DNA from: Bacteroidota bacterium
GTDB taxonomy: Bacteria > Bacteroidota > Bacteroidia > B-17B0 > Aurantibacillaceae
Reading direction: 5' to 3'
Length of the DNA: 63,993 nt
NCBI GenBank assembly: GCA_020403265.1
Contig: JADBXZ010000038.1
Location: forward strand, 1 to 63,993
The notes under the pieces were generated by a model. That model made no database searches. It saw nothing but the letters and a program-made list of their open reading frames with translations, and was not told the DNA's origin. A program made the position numbers and the translations under genes. Positions 15,287 through 24,351 of this stretch are shown piece by piece. The stretch's first letter is position 1. The number at the start of each line of letters is the position of its first letter.

Positions 15287-16981
15287 TTATACAGTTAATT
15301 TTTTATACCTTGGTCTTTTTGGCTCAATATTTCCAAGTCGTTTCTTGCGATTTTCTTCATATTCACTGTACCCGCCTTCAAAATAGTAAACGCTACTATC
15401 GCCTTCAAAAGCTAAAATGTGTGTACAAACTCTATCTAAAAACCATCTATCGTGACTAATAATAACAGCACATCCGGCAAAATTCTCTAGACCTTCTTCT
15501 AATGCACGAAGCGTGTTTACATCCAAATCATTCGTAGGCTCATCTAACAACAAAACGTTACCACCCTCTTTTAAAGCCATTGCTAAATGCAAACGATTTC
15601 TTTCACCACCGGATAACACACCACATTTTTTACTTTGGTCGTTTCCACTAAAATTAAATCTACTAATGTATGCGCGGCTGTTGATTGATTTCCCCTCAAA
15701 AACTAAACTTTCGGTTCCGCCACTCAATACATCGTAAACCGTTTTATTTGGATCAATATCTTTATGTGTTTGATCAACATAACTGATCTTCACAGTTGGT
15801 CCAACCTTAAATTCTCCTTCATTGGGTTTTTCAAGGCCCATAATCATTTTAAATAAAGTTGTTTTACCAGCACCATTCGGACCAATAATACCAACAATAC
15901 CTGCTGGCGGCAATTTAAAATTTAATTTTTCATAAAGTAAGCGATCTCCAAAACCCTTTGAAACATTAATTGCTTCGATCACTTCTGAACCCAAACGAGG
16001 ACCATTGGGAATAAAGATTTCCAAATTTTCTTCTTTCGTTTTAACATCCTCGTTAAGCATTTTTTCATAGTTGCTTAAACGTGCTTTTTGTTTAACCCCG
16101 CGTCCCTTAACACCTGCTCTTACCCATTCTAACTCACGCGCCAAATTTTTCTGGCGCTTGCTTTCCGATTTTTCTTCTTGCTTTAACCTTTCACGCTTTT
16201 GTTCTAACCAGCTACTGTAATTCCCTTTCCACGGAATACCCTCGCCACGATCTAATTCCAAAATCCAGCCTGCAACATTATCTAAGAAATATCTATCATG
16301 CGTAACAGCAATGATGGTTCCTTTGTATTGTTGTAAATGTTGTTCTAACCAGTCAACACTCTCAGCATCTAAGTGATTGGTAGGCTCATCTAACAATAAA
16401 ATATCCGGTTCCTGAAGTAACAAACGGCATAAGGCCACACGGCGTCTTTCACCACCGGATAAAATATTGATTGGTGTATCGCTTTCCGGACAACGAAGAG
16501 CGTCCATAGCCCGTTCAAGACGATTATCTAAATTCCATAAATCCTGTTGATCAATTAACTCTTGTAATTGAGCCTGACGATTAATTAACTTATCCATTTT
16601 ATCAGGATCATTGATAATTTCTTCATCCATGAACTTATTGTTCACTTCTTCAAACTCATTCAATATATCAACTTGCTTTTGAACCCCTTCACGTACAATT
16701 TGAATAACTGTTTTTGACTCATCCAGTTTTGGTTCTTGTTCAAGCATTCCAATACTGTAGCCAGGTGACTGATGAATCTCACCGATGTAATCCTTATCAA
16801 TACCGGCCATAATTCTCAATAACGAAGACTTACCGGACCCATTAAGACCTAATACGCCGATTTTGGCGCCATAATAAAATGAAATGTAAATATCTTTTAA
16901 AACTTGCTTTTGCGGTGGGTGAATTTTACTGACATTCACCATGCTAAAAATAATTTGTCTGCCTTCTGGAGTGCTACTCAT
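15287..16981 (-). CDS. ettA: Energy-dependent translational throttle protein EttA (ABC-F)
   Basis: EttA binds the ribosomal E site and gates entry into elongation according to ATP/ADP. It is a soluble tandem ABC ATPase of 564 residues (E. coli 555). Walker A motifs are GLNGSGKS (45-52) and GPNGAGKT (second half), with signatures LSGGERRR and LSGGERNR and Walker B LLLDEPTNHLD and LLLDEPTNDLD. The linker between the domains is the P-site tRNA-interacting motif, containing KRERLKQEEKSESKRQKNLARELEWVR. The start MSSTPEGRQIIFSMVNVSK aligns with the family start. Confidence 0.96.
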   Translation of the reverse strand: MSSTPEGRQIIFSMVNVSKIHPPQKQVLKDIYISFYYGAKIGVLGLNGSGKSSLLRIMAGIDKDYIGEIHQSPGYSIGMLEQEPKLDESKTVIQIVREGVQKQVDILNEFEEVNNKFMDEEIINDPDKMDKLINRQAQLQELIDQQDLWNLDNRLERAMDALRCPESDTPINILSGGERRRVALCRLLLQEPDILLLDEPTNHLDAESVDWLEQHLQQYKGTIIAVTHDRYFLDNVAGWILELDRGEGIPWKGNYSSWLEQKRERLKQEEKSESKRQKNLARELEWVRAGVKGRGVKQKARLSNYEKMLNEDVKTKEENLEIFIPNGPRLGSEVIEAINVSKGFGDRLLYEKLNFKLPPAGIVGIIGPNGAGKTTLFKMIMGLEKPNEGEFKVGPTVKISYVDQTHKDIDPNKTVYDVLSGGTESLVFEGKSINSRAYISRFNFSGNDQSKKCGVLSGGERNRLHLAMALKEGGNVLLLDEPTNDLDVNTLRALEEGLENFAGCAVIISHDRWFLDRVCTHILAFEGDSSVYYFEGGYSEYEENRKKRLGNIEPKRPRYKKLTV

Positions 16982-17051
16982 AACATTTAAATAAAGCGTT
17001 AAGATAGCAAATGATTAGCAATAAACTAAGCTTTTTATTAAAAAAAGAAAA

Positions 17052-17447
17052 TTATTTTGACTCTAAAATATCCTTGATATTTGGTTTGAAATATAAATCT
17101 GATTTAAGGATTTTACCATCTTCTCTATAAATCGGTTGTCCATTCGCATCTAATTTACTCATATTGCTTCGTTGAATTTCATCAAAGATTTCTGCGATTT
17201 TATGCTGTAAACCATGTTTTAAAATTGTACCAAACAAAATATAAAGTTGATCCCCTAAAGCATCGGCTATTTCAATAATATCACCTTTTTTACATGCTTC
17301 TAAATACTCTTCGTTCTCTTCTTTAATTAAGGCGTATCTTAATTGATAAGTTGACTCATCAACCAATGTTACCTCGCTTGCGTTACCAATTTGAAACGTT
17401 TCATGAAATAATGCAACAGCATTAATTTTATCTTTTAAAGTTGTCAT
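17052..17447 (-). CDS. MazG-like nucleoside triphosphate pyrophosphohydrolase
   Basis: The 131-residue all-alpha protein has the metal-binding pattern of the MazG/PRA-PH superfamily: EENEE at 43-47 and EIADALGD at 59-66 (EExxE and ExxD). The C-terminal NMSKLDANGQPIYREDGKILKS is typical of the subgroup that hydrolyses nucleoside triphosphates, often called phosphoribosyl-ATP pyrophosphohydrolase-like. It probably removes pyrophosphate from non-canonical or excess NTPs. Its start overlaps the end of the OmpH-like gene by four bases, so they are translationally coupled. Confidence 0.88.
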   Translation of the reverse strand: MTTLKDKINAVALFHETFQIGNASEVTLVDESTYQLRYALIKEENEEYLEACKKGDIIEIADALGDQLYILFGTILKHGLQHKIAEIFDEIQRSNMSKLDANGQPIYREDGKILKSDLYFKPNIKDILESK

Positions 17448-18106
17448 TTGGTTGGTTTGGTTGGTTTCTTGCTTAAATATTCTTGGTTTATTAAAGGTAA
17501 TACCTCCTTTGTGATATCCAAGGTGGCGTTACCTAATAACATTGTAGGAACAGATTCGCTGTATGATAAAATATAATCATATCTTCCGGCGTTCCATTTA
17601 ACTAAAAATTCTTTAATGTTCTTTTGAAAATTTTCATTTTTTTGAGCAATATCCATTGTTAAATTATCAATTTGCAATTGCTTATTTTGCGCGTCCTTTT
17701 CTATTTGTTGAATTTCTTTGGCCTTTGCATTAAGTTCAGCCTCAGATGCTATACCCGCTTTGGCTGAATTTTGATAATCCATTACTTTCTTTTCGTAGTT
17801 ATTTTGCAATGACATCAAACTGGCTTCAATCGCAGAACGCCTATTCTTGGCTTCTTTTTCTAAATCTAAAACCTCTTGAGACTCTTCATTCAATATATCT
17901 AAATTAATAAATGCAATTTTACCTGTTGGGGTAGAACCAATTTGTTCGATTTTTTTTGGTTTTAAATCAACTTTACCGGCGATGCTATCAGTATTTATAA
18001 CTTTTCCGGAACAGTTAGGATTTTTATTCGAATCGCTCACTTTATAGAACAAATAAGCAACAGAAATAACCAATAAAGCATTAACCGAAAGTAGAATTTT
18101 GTTCAT
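17444..18106 (-). CDS. OmpH/Skp-family periplasmic chaperone-like protein
   Basis: The 220-residue protein has an N-terminal membrane or signal segment (ILLSVNALLVISVAYLFYKV), a conserved start strand KIAFINLDIL, a long coiled coil rich in Lys, Glu and Gln (residues about 80-165), and a C-terminal strand region (GRYDYILSYSESVPTMLLGNATLDIT) that closes the trimeric body domain in Skp. Skp-like proteins carry unfolded outer-membrane proteins across the periplasm. There is no typical cleavage site, so it may stay membrane anchored. A TATATTTG element lies upstream (18130-18123). Confidence 0.88.
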   Translation of the reverse strand: MNKILLSVNALLVISVAYLFYKVSDSNKNPNCSGKVINTDSIAGKVDLKPKKIEQIGSTPTGKIAFINLDILNEESQEVLDLEKEAKNRRSAIEASLMSLQNNYEKKVMDYQNSAKAGIASEAELNAKAKEIQQIEKDAQNKQLQIDNLTMDIAQKNENFQKNIKEFLVKWNAGRYDYILSYSESVPTMLLGNATLDITKEVLPLINQEYLSKKPTKPTK

Positions 18107-18122
18107 TACAATAATTTTAACA

Positions 18123-18130
18123 CAAATATA
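18123..18130 (-). promoter_or_regulatory. -7 promoter element before the OmpH-like gene
   Basis: The minus strand reads TATATTTG, a full match to TAnnTTTG, ending 16 bases before the start codon. No convincing TTTG is seen at the -33 position, so the call is tentative. Confidence 0.4.
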
Positions 18131-18166
18131 ATCAGTTTAGAGTTTATAAAAACTTCGCCTGCTAAT

Positions 18167-19273
18167 TTATTGATTAAATTGTAATTCTTTAACAGTGCTA
18201 AAATATTGGTTTTGAACGTAATTATTTAGAGCTATAATAACTTGGGGATGATTAACAAGTGAAGAGTTCAACTCTGTGAGACACCATTGTTTATGTTTTA
18301 ACTCAGCCCTTTCATTTTCTTCGTTTAAAAATGCCCTAACAAACAATGGCAAATTATTATTCACATTAAAATCAAAGGAAAGTTTCTGAGACTCTGAGTA
18401 GCTAACAAAATTAATGGACACTAAATTGGCTTCACGATTAAAAACATTTAAAATGGGAAAAACAAAAAACAATGTAATACACAAATAAAATAGTGGTTTT
18501 TGAAACAACACACTCCAGCTAAAGTAACGCTGCTTGGTTTCACCTAAAAATAATAAAGGCAATACAAATAGAAAAGCAATGTTAACAAACCATGCGGCGT
18601 AGTTTAAATTGGTTGATGATGGAAAAAGTAAAATAAAAAGACATAAATGAACAATCAAAGCTAAACTAATTGCCAAATACCTTGCAATAGGAAACATTAA
18701 AGCAACACCTATTAAAAAAATAAGTAAAGGAAGAAGTTTGCCAACCTGCGTAAAAAATGCCATTTGCCTTGTGCTCAGAGACGATTGGTATTTGTCAAGA
18801 AAAGGATGTAAGACATCAGTTCCGAAAAAAACATTAAAATTACTTAAGGCATTGCAACAATAAATTGAAATAATAAGTAACTGTAAACAAATAAAAATAA
18901 CTGTGTTTCTGTTAGGGTTATCTATTCTTCCATTAAACAAAACCAATATAAACAAAAGCGCATTATACATTAAAAACCAAGCCTGTAGGCGATTTACATC
19001 TAAAAGTATTAAAAGAAAGTTAAAAAGTAAGCTAATGGACAGTAAAACTCTTTCGAACCTAAAAAATAGAGAAAGCCCCAAACACAAACAACTCAATAAT
19101 GTTAAAATCCCATCAGGTTTAAAAGTCAAATCAAAATTAATTAAAGGTGCTGCAGGAAAAAACCGATCACTCAGCCAGAGCCTGTAGCTTAAACAAAACG
19201 AAATTATCAAACTCAAAACAACAATTGTTTTAAGTAATTTTAATCTCTGTGGAATGCTAAACGATTCTTTCAT
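18167..19273 (-). CDS. Polytopic membrane protein of unknown function
   Basis: The 368-residue protein has about nine hydrophobic segments (for example TIVVLSLIISFCLSYRLWL, VLLSISLLFNFLLILLDV, YNALLFILVLFNG and LFYLCITLFFVFPIL), then a soluble C-terminal region of about 90 residues. The LLDVNRLQAWFLMYNALLFIL segment recalls HTTM/DoxX-like membrane proteins of Bacteroidota, but I would not assign a family with confidence. It stands nine bases downstream of the NlpC/P60 lipoprotein gene on the same strand, so the two are probably one unit. Confidence 0.8.
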   Translation of the reverse strand: MKESFSIPQRLKLLKTIVVLSLIISFCLSYRLWLSDRFFPAAPLINFDLTFKPDGILTLLSCLCLGLSLFFRFERVLLSISLLFNFLLILLDVNRLQAWFLMYNALLFILVLFNGRIDNPNRNTVIFICLQLLIISIYCCNALSNFNVFFGTDVLHPFLDKYQSSLSTRQMAFFTQVGKLLPLLIFLIGVALMFPIARYLAISLALIVHLCLFILLFPSSTNLNYAAWFVNIAFLFVLPLLFLGETKQRYFSWSVLFQKPLFYLCITLFFVFPILNVFNREANLVSINFVSYSESQKLSFDFNVNNNLPLFVRAFLNEENERAELKHKQWCLTELNSSLVNHPQVIIALNNYVQNQYFSTVKELQFNQ

Positions 19274-19282
19274 AATTTAATT

Positions 19283-19804
19283 TTAATTGTGCCTGCCTGC
19301 GCCATAAAAAGTTTTTTCGAAATAAGCTTCAGTTAAACTGCTAATCATAACGCCTTTACTGGTGCTGGCATGAACAAATTTTTCGTCTTTTAAAAAAACG
19401 CCCACATGTGAAATGCCTTTTCCATTTGTTACAAAAAAAACCAGGTCACCTTCCTTCAGATGAGATCGTTTAATTTTGTCACAAGCCTTATAAATGTCCC
19501 CGGAGCTTCTTTCTATGGTTCTATTATAAACCTGTTTAAATAACAAATGAGTAAAACAACTGCAATCAGTTCCATTTTTATCACAACCTCCATACTTATA
19601 AGGTGTACCATACCATTCTGTAATAAAGGAATAAAGCTTACTTTTCTCTACTTCAAGTCTATCAATATTTAATTTTTCTTGAACAATGGTTGACTTAGCT
19701 GGATTTAAATTAGATTGTTTCGTTTGTCCTTTAACATTAGTGTTAGATTGCGATTGCTTTTTAGACTTACACCCACTGATGAAAACAAATACGATTAAAA
19801 ACAA
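19283..19804 (-). CDS. NlpC/P60 cell-wall peptidase lipoprotein
   Basis: The protein carries a lipobox (FISGC) and an NlpC/P60 domain with catalytic Cys in TDCSCFTHL, the active-site His in ISHVGVFL and a following HAS segment. Such D,L-endopeptidases cut peptidoglycan stem peptides. The start is odd. The annotated TTG gives a signal with no basic residue. Seven codons upstream in frame, an ATA at 19825-19823 followed by AAG would give an ideal signal (KLIVTYLFLIVFVFISGC), with a stop two codons further up. So the start codon is either ATA, the TTG, or a mutated ATG. It lies upstream of the membrane protein gene. Confidence 0.88.
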   Translation of the reverse strand: MFLIVFVFISGCKSKKQSQSNTNVKGQTKQSNLNPAKSTIVQEKLNIDRLEVEKSKLYSFITEWYGTPYKYGGCDKNGTDCSCFTHLLFKQVYNRTIERSSGDIYKACDKIKRSHLKEGDLVFFVTNGKGISHVGVFLKDEKFVHASTSKGVMISSLTEAYFEKTFYGAGRHN

Positions 19805-19917
19805 ATATGTAACAATTAACTTTATTGCTTAAAGTTAAACAATGTATTCCCTTAATAATTAGTTAGTTAATCTCAATTTTAGACAAGCAAATGTTAACAA
19901 CCTGAGAATTAATATTA

Positions 19918-19949
19918 CTTGATAAAAATTAAATAAATTAATATCTTTA
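19918..19949 (+). promoter_or_regulatory. Promoter of the 2-oxoacid dehydrogenase E1 gene
   Basis: CTTG (19918-19921), a 20-base spacer and TATCTTTA (19942-19949) match the Bacteroidota promoter with one mismatch in each element. The expected start is about 15 bases upstream of the ATG at 19969. Confidence 0.55.
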
Positions 19950-19968
19950 GCGTTTAGCGCTTACTTTA

Positions 19969-22059
19969 ATGGAAGACATTACAACAAAAACCACTTCATT
20001 GAAAACAAAAATACCTCAGGAGATCCTTGTAAAAGCATACGAATTGATGTTTACAGCCAAGAGCATGGCAGAACTTTATGAAGCCAACAAGGAGATAACG
20101 GCAAAGTACGTTCATGCAACAAGTCGTGGTCATGAGGCAGTTCAAATCGCATTAGGATTGCAACTTTTACCAAAAGATTATCTGAGTGCTTATTACCGCG
20201 ATGATAGCATTTTATTGGCTATTGGTTTAAAACCATTTGATTTAATGCTTCAATTACTTGCAAAACGAAATGATCCATTTAGTGGTGGACGTACTTATTA
20301 TTCTCATCCGAGTTTAAAAAGAAACGACATGCCTAAGATACCGCACCAAAGTAGCGCCACAGGGATGCAAGCCATACCAACAACCGGAGTTGCAATGGGA
20401 CTTCAGTACTTTGAAAAAAACAAGATGTTACAAAACGAGGAAAACAGCGCCATTGCAGTTTGCTCGCTCGGCGATGCCAGTTGCACTGAAGGTGAGGTTT
20501 CGGAAGCTTTTCAAATGGCTGCTTTAAAACAATTGCCGATTTTATTTTTTGTACAAGACAACGAATGGGATATTAGTGCGCATGCGCGTGAAATACGTTC
20601 TCAAGATATTTCTGATTTTACTAAAGGTTTTAAAGGGATTGAAACCCGCACTATTGATGGTACTGACTTTATTTTAAGTTATAACACAATTAAAGAAGTA
20701 CTCGAAAAAATACGAACTGAAAGACGACCGTTTTTAATTCATGCTAAAGTTCCACTCCTTAATCATCACACAAGTGGTGTTAGGAAGGAATGGTACAGAG
20801 ATGATTTGGTAGAGGCTGAAAAGCGTGACCCACTGCCTCGTTTACGAAATCAACTAATTATTACAGGCGTAGAAGCCTTGCAAATAAAGGATATTGAAAC
20901 CAAAGCTAAACAAAATGTTGAAGAAGATTATCGGAAAGCTTTGTCAGAAGAGGATCCAAAGCCGGAGGATTTGTTTTTACATGAGTTTGCAGAAACGCCC
21001 ATTAAAGAAGAAAAAGGAGAGCGTGCGCCTACAGGAAAACAAGCTACCGTTATGGTGGATAGCGCCTTATTTGCGATAAGAGAATTAATGACAAAACACC
21101 CTGAATGCTTGCTATACGGACAAGATGTTGGTGCAAGACTTGGTGGAGTATTTAGAGAGGCTGCCACTTTAGCTCAACAATTTGGCGACCATCGTGTATT
21201 TAATACACCTATTCAAGAAGCCTTCATCGTTGGATCAACCGTTGGGATGAGTGCGGTAGGCTTAAAACCAATTGTTGAAGTACAATTCGCAGATTATATT
21301 TGGCCAGGTTTAAATCAATTATTTACTGAAGTAAGTAGAAGTTGTTTCTTAAGTAATGGCAAATGGCCGGTTAGTATGATACTTAGGGTACCTATTGGCG
21401 CTTATGGAAGCGGTGGTCCGTATCACTCAAGCTCAGTTGAAAGTGTTCTGGCCAATATCAGAGGCATTAAAATTGCTTATCCTAGTACCGGAGCAGATTT
21501 AAAAGGATTAATGAAAGCAGCTTATTACGACCCTAATCCTGTAGTAATGCTTGAACATAAAGGATTATACTGGAGTAAAATTAAAGGCACAGAAGATGCT
21601 AAAACAATTGAGCCGGATGAAGACTATATAATTCCTTTTGGAAAACTAAGAGTTGTTCAATCAGCAAATGAAGATGCAATTACTAAAGGCCATTCGATGG
21701 CTGTTGTCACATACGGAATGGGCGTTTATTGGGCAAAAGCAGCTGCAAAAAAATTTGAAGGTAGAATTGAAATTATTGATTTAAGAACACTTGCGCCAAT
21801 TGATGAACAAGGATTATTTGAAGCTGCTAAAAAGCACGGGAAAATATTGGTAGTAACAGAAGAACCTTCATTTAACGGATTTGCACAAAGTATTGCATCT
21901 CGAATAAGTGAAAATTGTTTTGAATATTTAGATGCGCCTGTAAAAGTGCTTGGCGCTGAAAACTTGCCTGCCATTCCACTAAACAGCATACTTGAAAAAA
22001 CGATGCTTCCGAATGCAGATAAAGTTGAAGCTGCTATTGAAAAATTATTAAACTATTAA
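19969..22059 (+). CDS. Branched-chain 2-oxoacid dehydrogenase E1, fused alpha and beta subunits
   Basis: One 696-residue chain holds both E1 halves, as is usual in Bacteroidota. E1 decarboxylates 2-oxoacids from Leu, Ile and Val using thiamine diphosphate and passes the acyl group to lipoyl-E2. The alpha part (about 1-330) has the cofactor motif GDASCTEGEVSEAF..QDN (from about 168). The beta part (about 360-696) begins ATVMVDSALFAIRELMTKHPE and contains YGQDVGARLGGVFREA, FNTPIQEAFIVGSTVGMS and the C-terminal transketolase domain (SMAVVTYGMGVYWAKAAAKKF). Similar pyruvate E1 proteins exist, but the fused layout favours branched-chain substrates. E2 and E3 genes are not in the window. Confidence 0.92.
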   Translation: MEDITTKTTSLKTKIPQEILVKAYELMFTAKSMAELYEANKEITAKYVHATSRGHEAVQIALGLQLLPKDYLSAYYRDDSILLAIGLKPFDLMLQLLAKRNDPFSGGRTYYSHPSLKRNDMPKIPHQSSATGMQAIPTTGVAMGLQYFEKNKMLQNEENSAIAVCSLGDASCTEGEVSEAFQMAALKQLPILFFVQDNEWDISAHAREIRSQDISDFTKGFKGIETRTIDGTDFILSYNTIKEVLEKIRTERRPFLIHAKVPLLNHHTSGVRKEWYRDDLVEAEKRDPLPRLRNQLIITGVEALQIKDIETKAKQNVEEDYRKALSEEDPKPEDLFLHEFAETPIKEEKGERAPTGKQATVMVDSALFAIRELMTKHPECLLYGQDVGARLGGVFREAATLAQQFGDHRVFNTPIQEAFIVGSTVGMSAVGLKPIVEVQFADYIWPGLNQLFTEVSRSCFLSNGKWPVSMILRVPIGAYGSGGPYHSSSVESVLANIRGIKIAYPSTGADLKGLMKAAYYDPNPVVMLEHKGLYWSKIKGTEDAKTIEPDEDYIIPFGKLRVVQSANEDAITKGHSMAVVTYGMGVYWAKAAAKKFEGRIEIIDLRTLAPIDEQGLFEAAKKHGKILVVTEEPSFNGFAQSIASRISENCFEYLDAPVKVLGAENLPAIPLNSILEKTMLPNADKVEAAIEKLLNY

Positions 22060-22554
22060 ATGTTAAAATTTCAAGTGTCTCTGGGTAAACATGAAAGCAT
22101 GTTTGGCTCAGCATATATACCAATCACTTCGCAGCAATTAAAAAAAATTGGCGGACACAAAACACGTTTGATTTGTAAAATCAACCAACAAGCTGGTTTC
22201 CCTTGTGCGGTGATGCCACATGGTAATGGAAGTAACTACATTATGTTATCCAAAGAAAAATTCAAAAAATTTAAATTAAATTACGATGATGTTTATCGTA
22301 TTGAATTACTTAAAGATGAAAGTGAGTATGGCATGCCAATGCCAGAAGAATTAGAAGAAGTGTTGAAACAAGATCCAGAAGGAAAGACACGATTTAATCT
22401 TCTATCGCCTGGTAAACAAAGAAATATCATCTATTATACTTCTAAAATAAAAAGTCAAAATTTAAGAGTAGAACGCGCTTGGTTATACATCAACAACCTT
22501 AAAAAAGAAGTTAAGGGAAAAGAGAGGGTTCCTTATATTTTGGGATTGAAGTAG
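22060..22554 (+). CDS. DUF1905/YdeI-OmdA-domain protein
   Basis: This 164-residue protein starts on the base after the E1 stop codon. The N-terminal part (FGSAYIPITSQQLKKIGGHKTRLICKIN through MLSKEKFKKFKL) fits the DUF1905 beta-barrel. The C-terminal part (RFNLLSPGKQRNIIYYTSKIKSQNLRVERA) fits the YdeI/OmdA-like helical domain, whose members have been linked to resistance to bacteriocins or antimicrobial peptides. The actual function here is unknown. Tight linkage to the E1 gene suggests co-transcription, not a shared pathway. Confidence 0.82.
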   Translation: MLKFQVSLGKHESMFGSAYIPITSQQLKKIGGHKTRLICKINQQAGFPCAVMPHGNGSNYIMLSKEKFKKFKLNYDDVYRIELLKDESEYGMPMPEELEEVLKQDPEGKTRFNLLSPGKQRNIIYYTSKIKSQNLRVERAWLYINNLKKEVKGKERVPYILGLK

Positions 22555-22556
22555 AA

Positions 22557-23630
22557 TTAAATCGCATCAAAGTCAATCACAACCTTTTCAGTTAGTGGAT
22601 GCGCCTGACACGTTAAGATAAAACCATCCTCCACCTCTGCATCAGTTAAAGCAAAATTGGCATCCATTTTAACTTTTCCTTCAATTACTTTAGCACGGCA
22701 TGTGCAACATACTGCTCCCTTACAACTAAATGGTGCATCAACACCTGCTTCAATACTGGCATCTAATATACTTATCCCACCTGTCGCCAAGTCAAAATTA
22801 GTTTCGATACCATATTGAATAACTGTTACAGCAGCATTAACGGACCCTAAGTTTTCCCCGCCTGACTCAGCTTGCTTCACAGCTTCAATTACACTACTAA
22901 AGTACTCTATTTTTATTTTGTCTTTAGGGATTTTTAGATCTTCCAATGTTGACTTAACATTTTCCATCATCGGTCCTGGGCCACAAATAAAATACTCATC
23001 AGCATTTACACCACCAAAATTCTCAAGCAATTGTAAAGTCTTTTCCTTCGTAACTATTCCTTTTTGTATATCCGATATTGGCTCTGTTGGTTGATCAAAT
23101 ACGTAAACAACTTTTAAATTTGAATTGGACTTTGCGATCTCATCAATTTCTTTTTTAAATATGGTACATGCTTCGTTCTTATTGGCGTATATAAGTGTAA
23201 CCGAACTAGCTTTCTCAACATACAAAACGCTTTTTAAAATACTGAGCATTGGTGTGATACCACTACCACCTGCAAACAACACGTAATTTTTTTTGTTGCC
23301 TCCGCTTAATGAAGAGTAAAAATTTCCCATCGGTGTCATCACATCAAGCTGATCTCCAACTTTTAAATGACGATTCATGTATGTACTGGCTTTCCCTCCT
23401 TCTACTTCCTTAACAGCTACACGTAACTCCTTTTCACTATATGGACTCGTACAAATACTATAACTTCTTCTGATTTCTTCTCCATCAACAGTTAATTTAA
23501 GCGTAATGTATTGACCTTGTTTAAATTGATATTCAGGTTGTTGTAAGGGTGGAATTTCAAAAGCAATAGAAACAGCTTCTGCAGTTTCTCTTCTTATATC
23601 TTTTACTTTTAAGGAATGAAAACGAGCCAT
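22557..23630 (-). CDS. PaaE-like flavin reductase with C-terminal 2Fe-2S domain
   Basis: The 357-residue protein moves electrons from NAD(P)H through FAD to a plant-type ferredoxin domain and on to a partner oxygenase or desaturase. An FAD-binding barrel (RRSYSICTSPYSE) is followed by the NAD(P)-binding domain (YVLFAGGSGITPMLSILKSVL, FICGPGPMMENVKSTL) and a 2Fe-2S domain with Cys spacing CKGAVCCTC..C. The architecture matches the phenylacetyl-CoA epoxidase reductase PaaE, but no paaABC genes lie nearby, so the partner is unknown. It is on the same strand as the YrdC-like gene, 95 bases downstream of it. Confidence 0.9.
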   Translation of the reverse strand: MARFHSLKVKDIRRETAEAVSIAFEIPPLQQPEYQFKQGQYITLKLTVDGEEIRRSYSICTSPYSEKELRVAVKEVEGGKASTYMNRHLKVGDQLDVMTPMGNFYSSLSGGNKKNYVLFAGGSGITPMLSILKSVLYVEKASSVTLIYANKNEACTIFKKEIDEIAKSNSNLKVVYVFDQPTEPISDIQKGIVTKEKTLQLLENFGGVNADEYFICGPGPMMENVKSTLEDLKIPKDKIKIEYFSSVIEAVKQAESGGENLGSVNAAVTVIQYGIETNFDLATGGISILDASIEAGVDAPFSCKGAVCCTCRAKVIEGKVKMDANFALTDAEVEDGFILTCQAHPLTEKVVIDFDAI

Positions 23631-23725
23631 CTTTTTTTTATTAGGGTGTAAATTTACGTTTTTTTTAAGAATTTATTGTATTGAAAAAAGAAACTAACTA
23701 ATATCATTTATTATAGAACCAAGCG

Positions 23726-24349
23726 CTAATTTAACACATTCAAATCTCCAAGCCCCTCTCTAATCACAATCGGTTCATCATTGCTACAATCAATAACTGT
23801 ACTCGTATAAATATTTCCAAAACCACCATCTACAACGGCGTCTACTTGTTTTTGATATTGCTGATAAATCACCTCAGGGTCACTAAAGTATTCCAAAATA
23901 TCATCAGAATTATCATGCAAACTAGTACTAATGAGCGGGTTGCCTAACTGTTCAATAATTGCTTTACATATTGCATTGTCAGGCACTCTTATCCCTACCG
24001 TTTTCTTAGTTTGTTTTAATAATTTTGGCACATTTGAATTAGCTTCTAAAATAAATGTATATGGCCCGGGTAAAGCCTTTTTCATTACTCTAAAAATTGA
24101 ATTGCTTATAGGTTTTGCATACTGACTGAGGTGACTTAAATCACTGCATACAAAACTAAAATTACTTTTATCCGGCTTAATTCCTTTTAACCTGCAGATC
24201 CGTTCAAAAGCATTTTGTTTAGTTATGTCTGCACCCAAAGCATAAACAGTATCCGTTGGATAAATAATAACACCTCCATTTTGTAAAAGTTTCACAATTT
24301 GATCAACAGTTTGACTATTGATATTATCTGGATTTAATCGGAATAACAA
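23726..24349 (-). CDS. Sua5/YciO/YrdC-family protein, L-threonylcarbamoyladenylate synthase-like
   Basis: The 207 residues form one YrdC domain: GGVIIYPTDTVYALGADI, RICRLKGIKPDKSNFSFVCSDLS, ALPGPYTFILEA and VGIRVPDNAICKAIIEQLG..PLISTSLH. TsaC/Sua5 proteins make threonylcarbamoyl-AMP for the t6A37 modification of ANN-decoding tRNAs. Length and the KPDKSNFSF variant are closer to the YciO branch, whose role is less certain. It starts with TTG at 24349, one codon past the upstream stop, so it is translated with the metG gene group. Confidence 0.88.
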   Translation of the reverse strand: MLFRLNPDNINSQTVDQIVKLLQNGGVIIYPTDTVYALGADITKQNAFERICRLKGIKPDKSNFSFVCSDLSHLSQYAKPISNSIFRVMKKALPGPYTFILEANSNVPKLLKQTKKTVGIRVPDNAICKAIIEQLGNPLISTSLHDNSDDILEYFSDPEVIYQQYQKQVDAVVDGGFGNIYTSTVIDCSNDEPIVIREGLGDLNVLN

Positions 24350-24351
24350 AA

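Noticed and set aside
20894-21167. Short frames inside the fused E1 gene suggesting a frameshift between alpha and beta
   Set aside because: The 696-residue frame is uninterrupted and the fusion is normal for this phylum.
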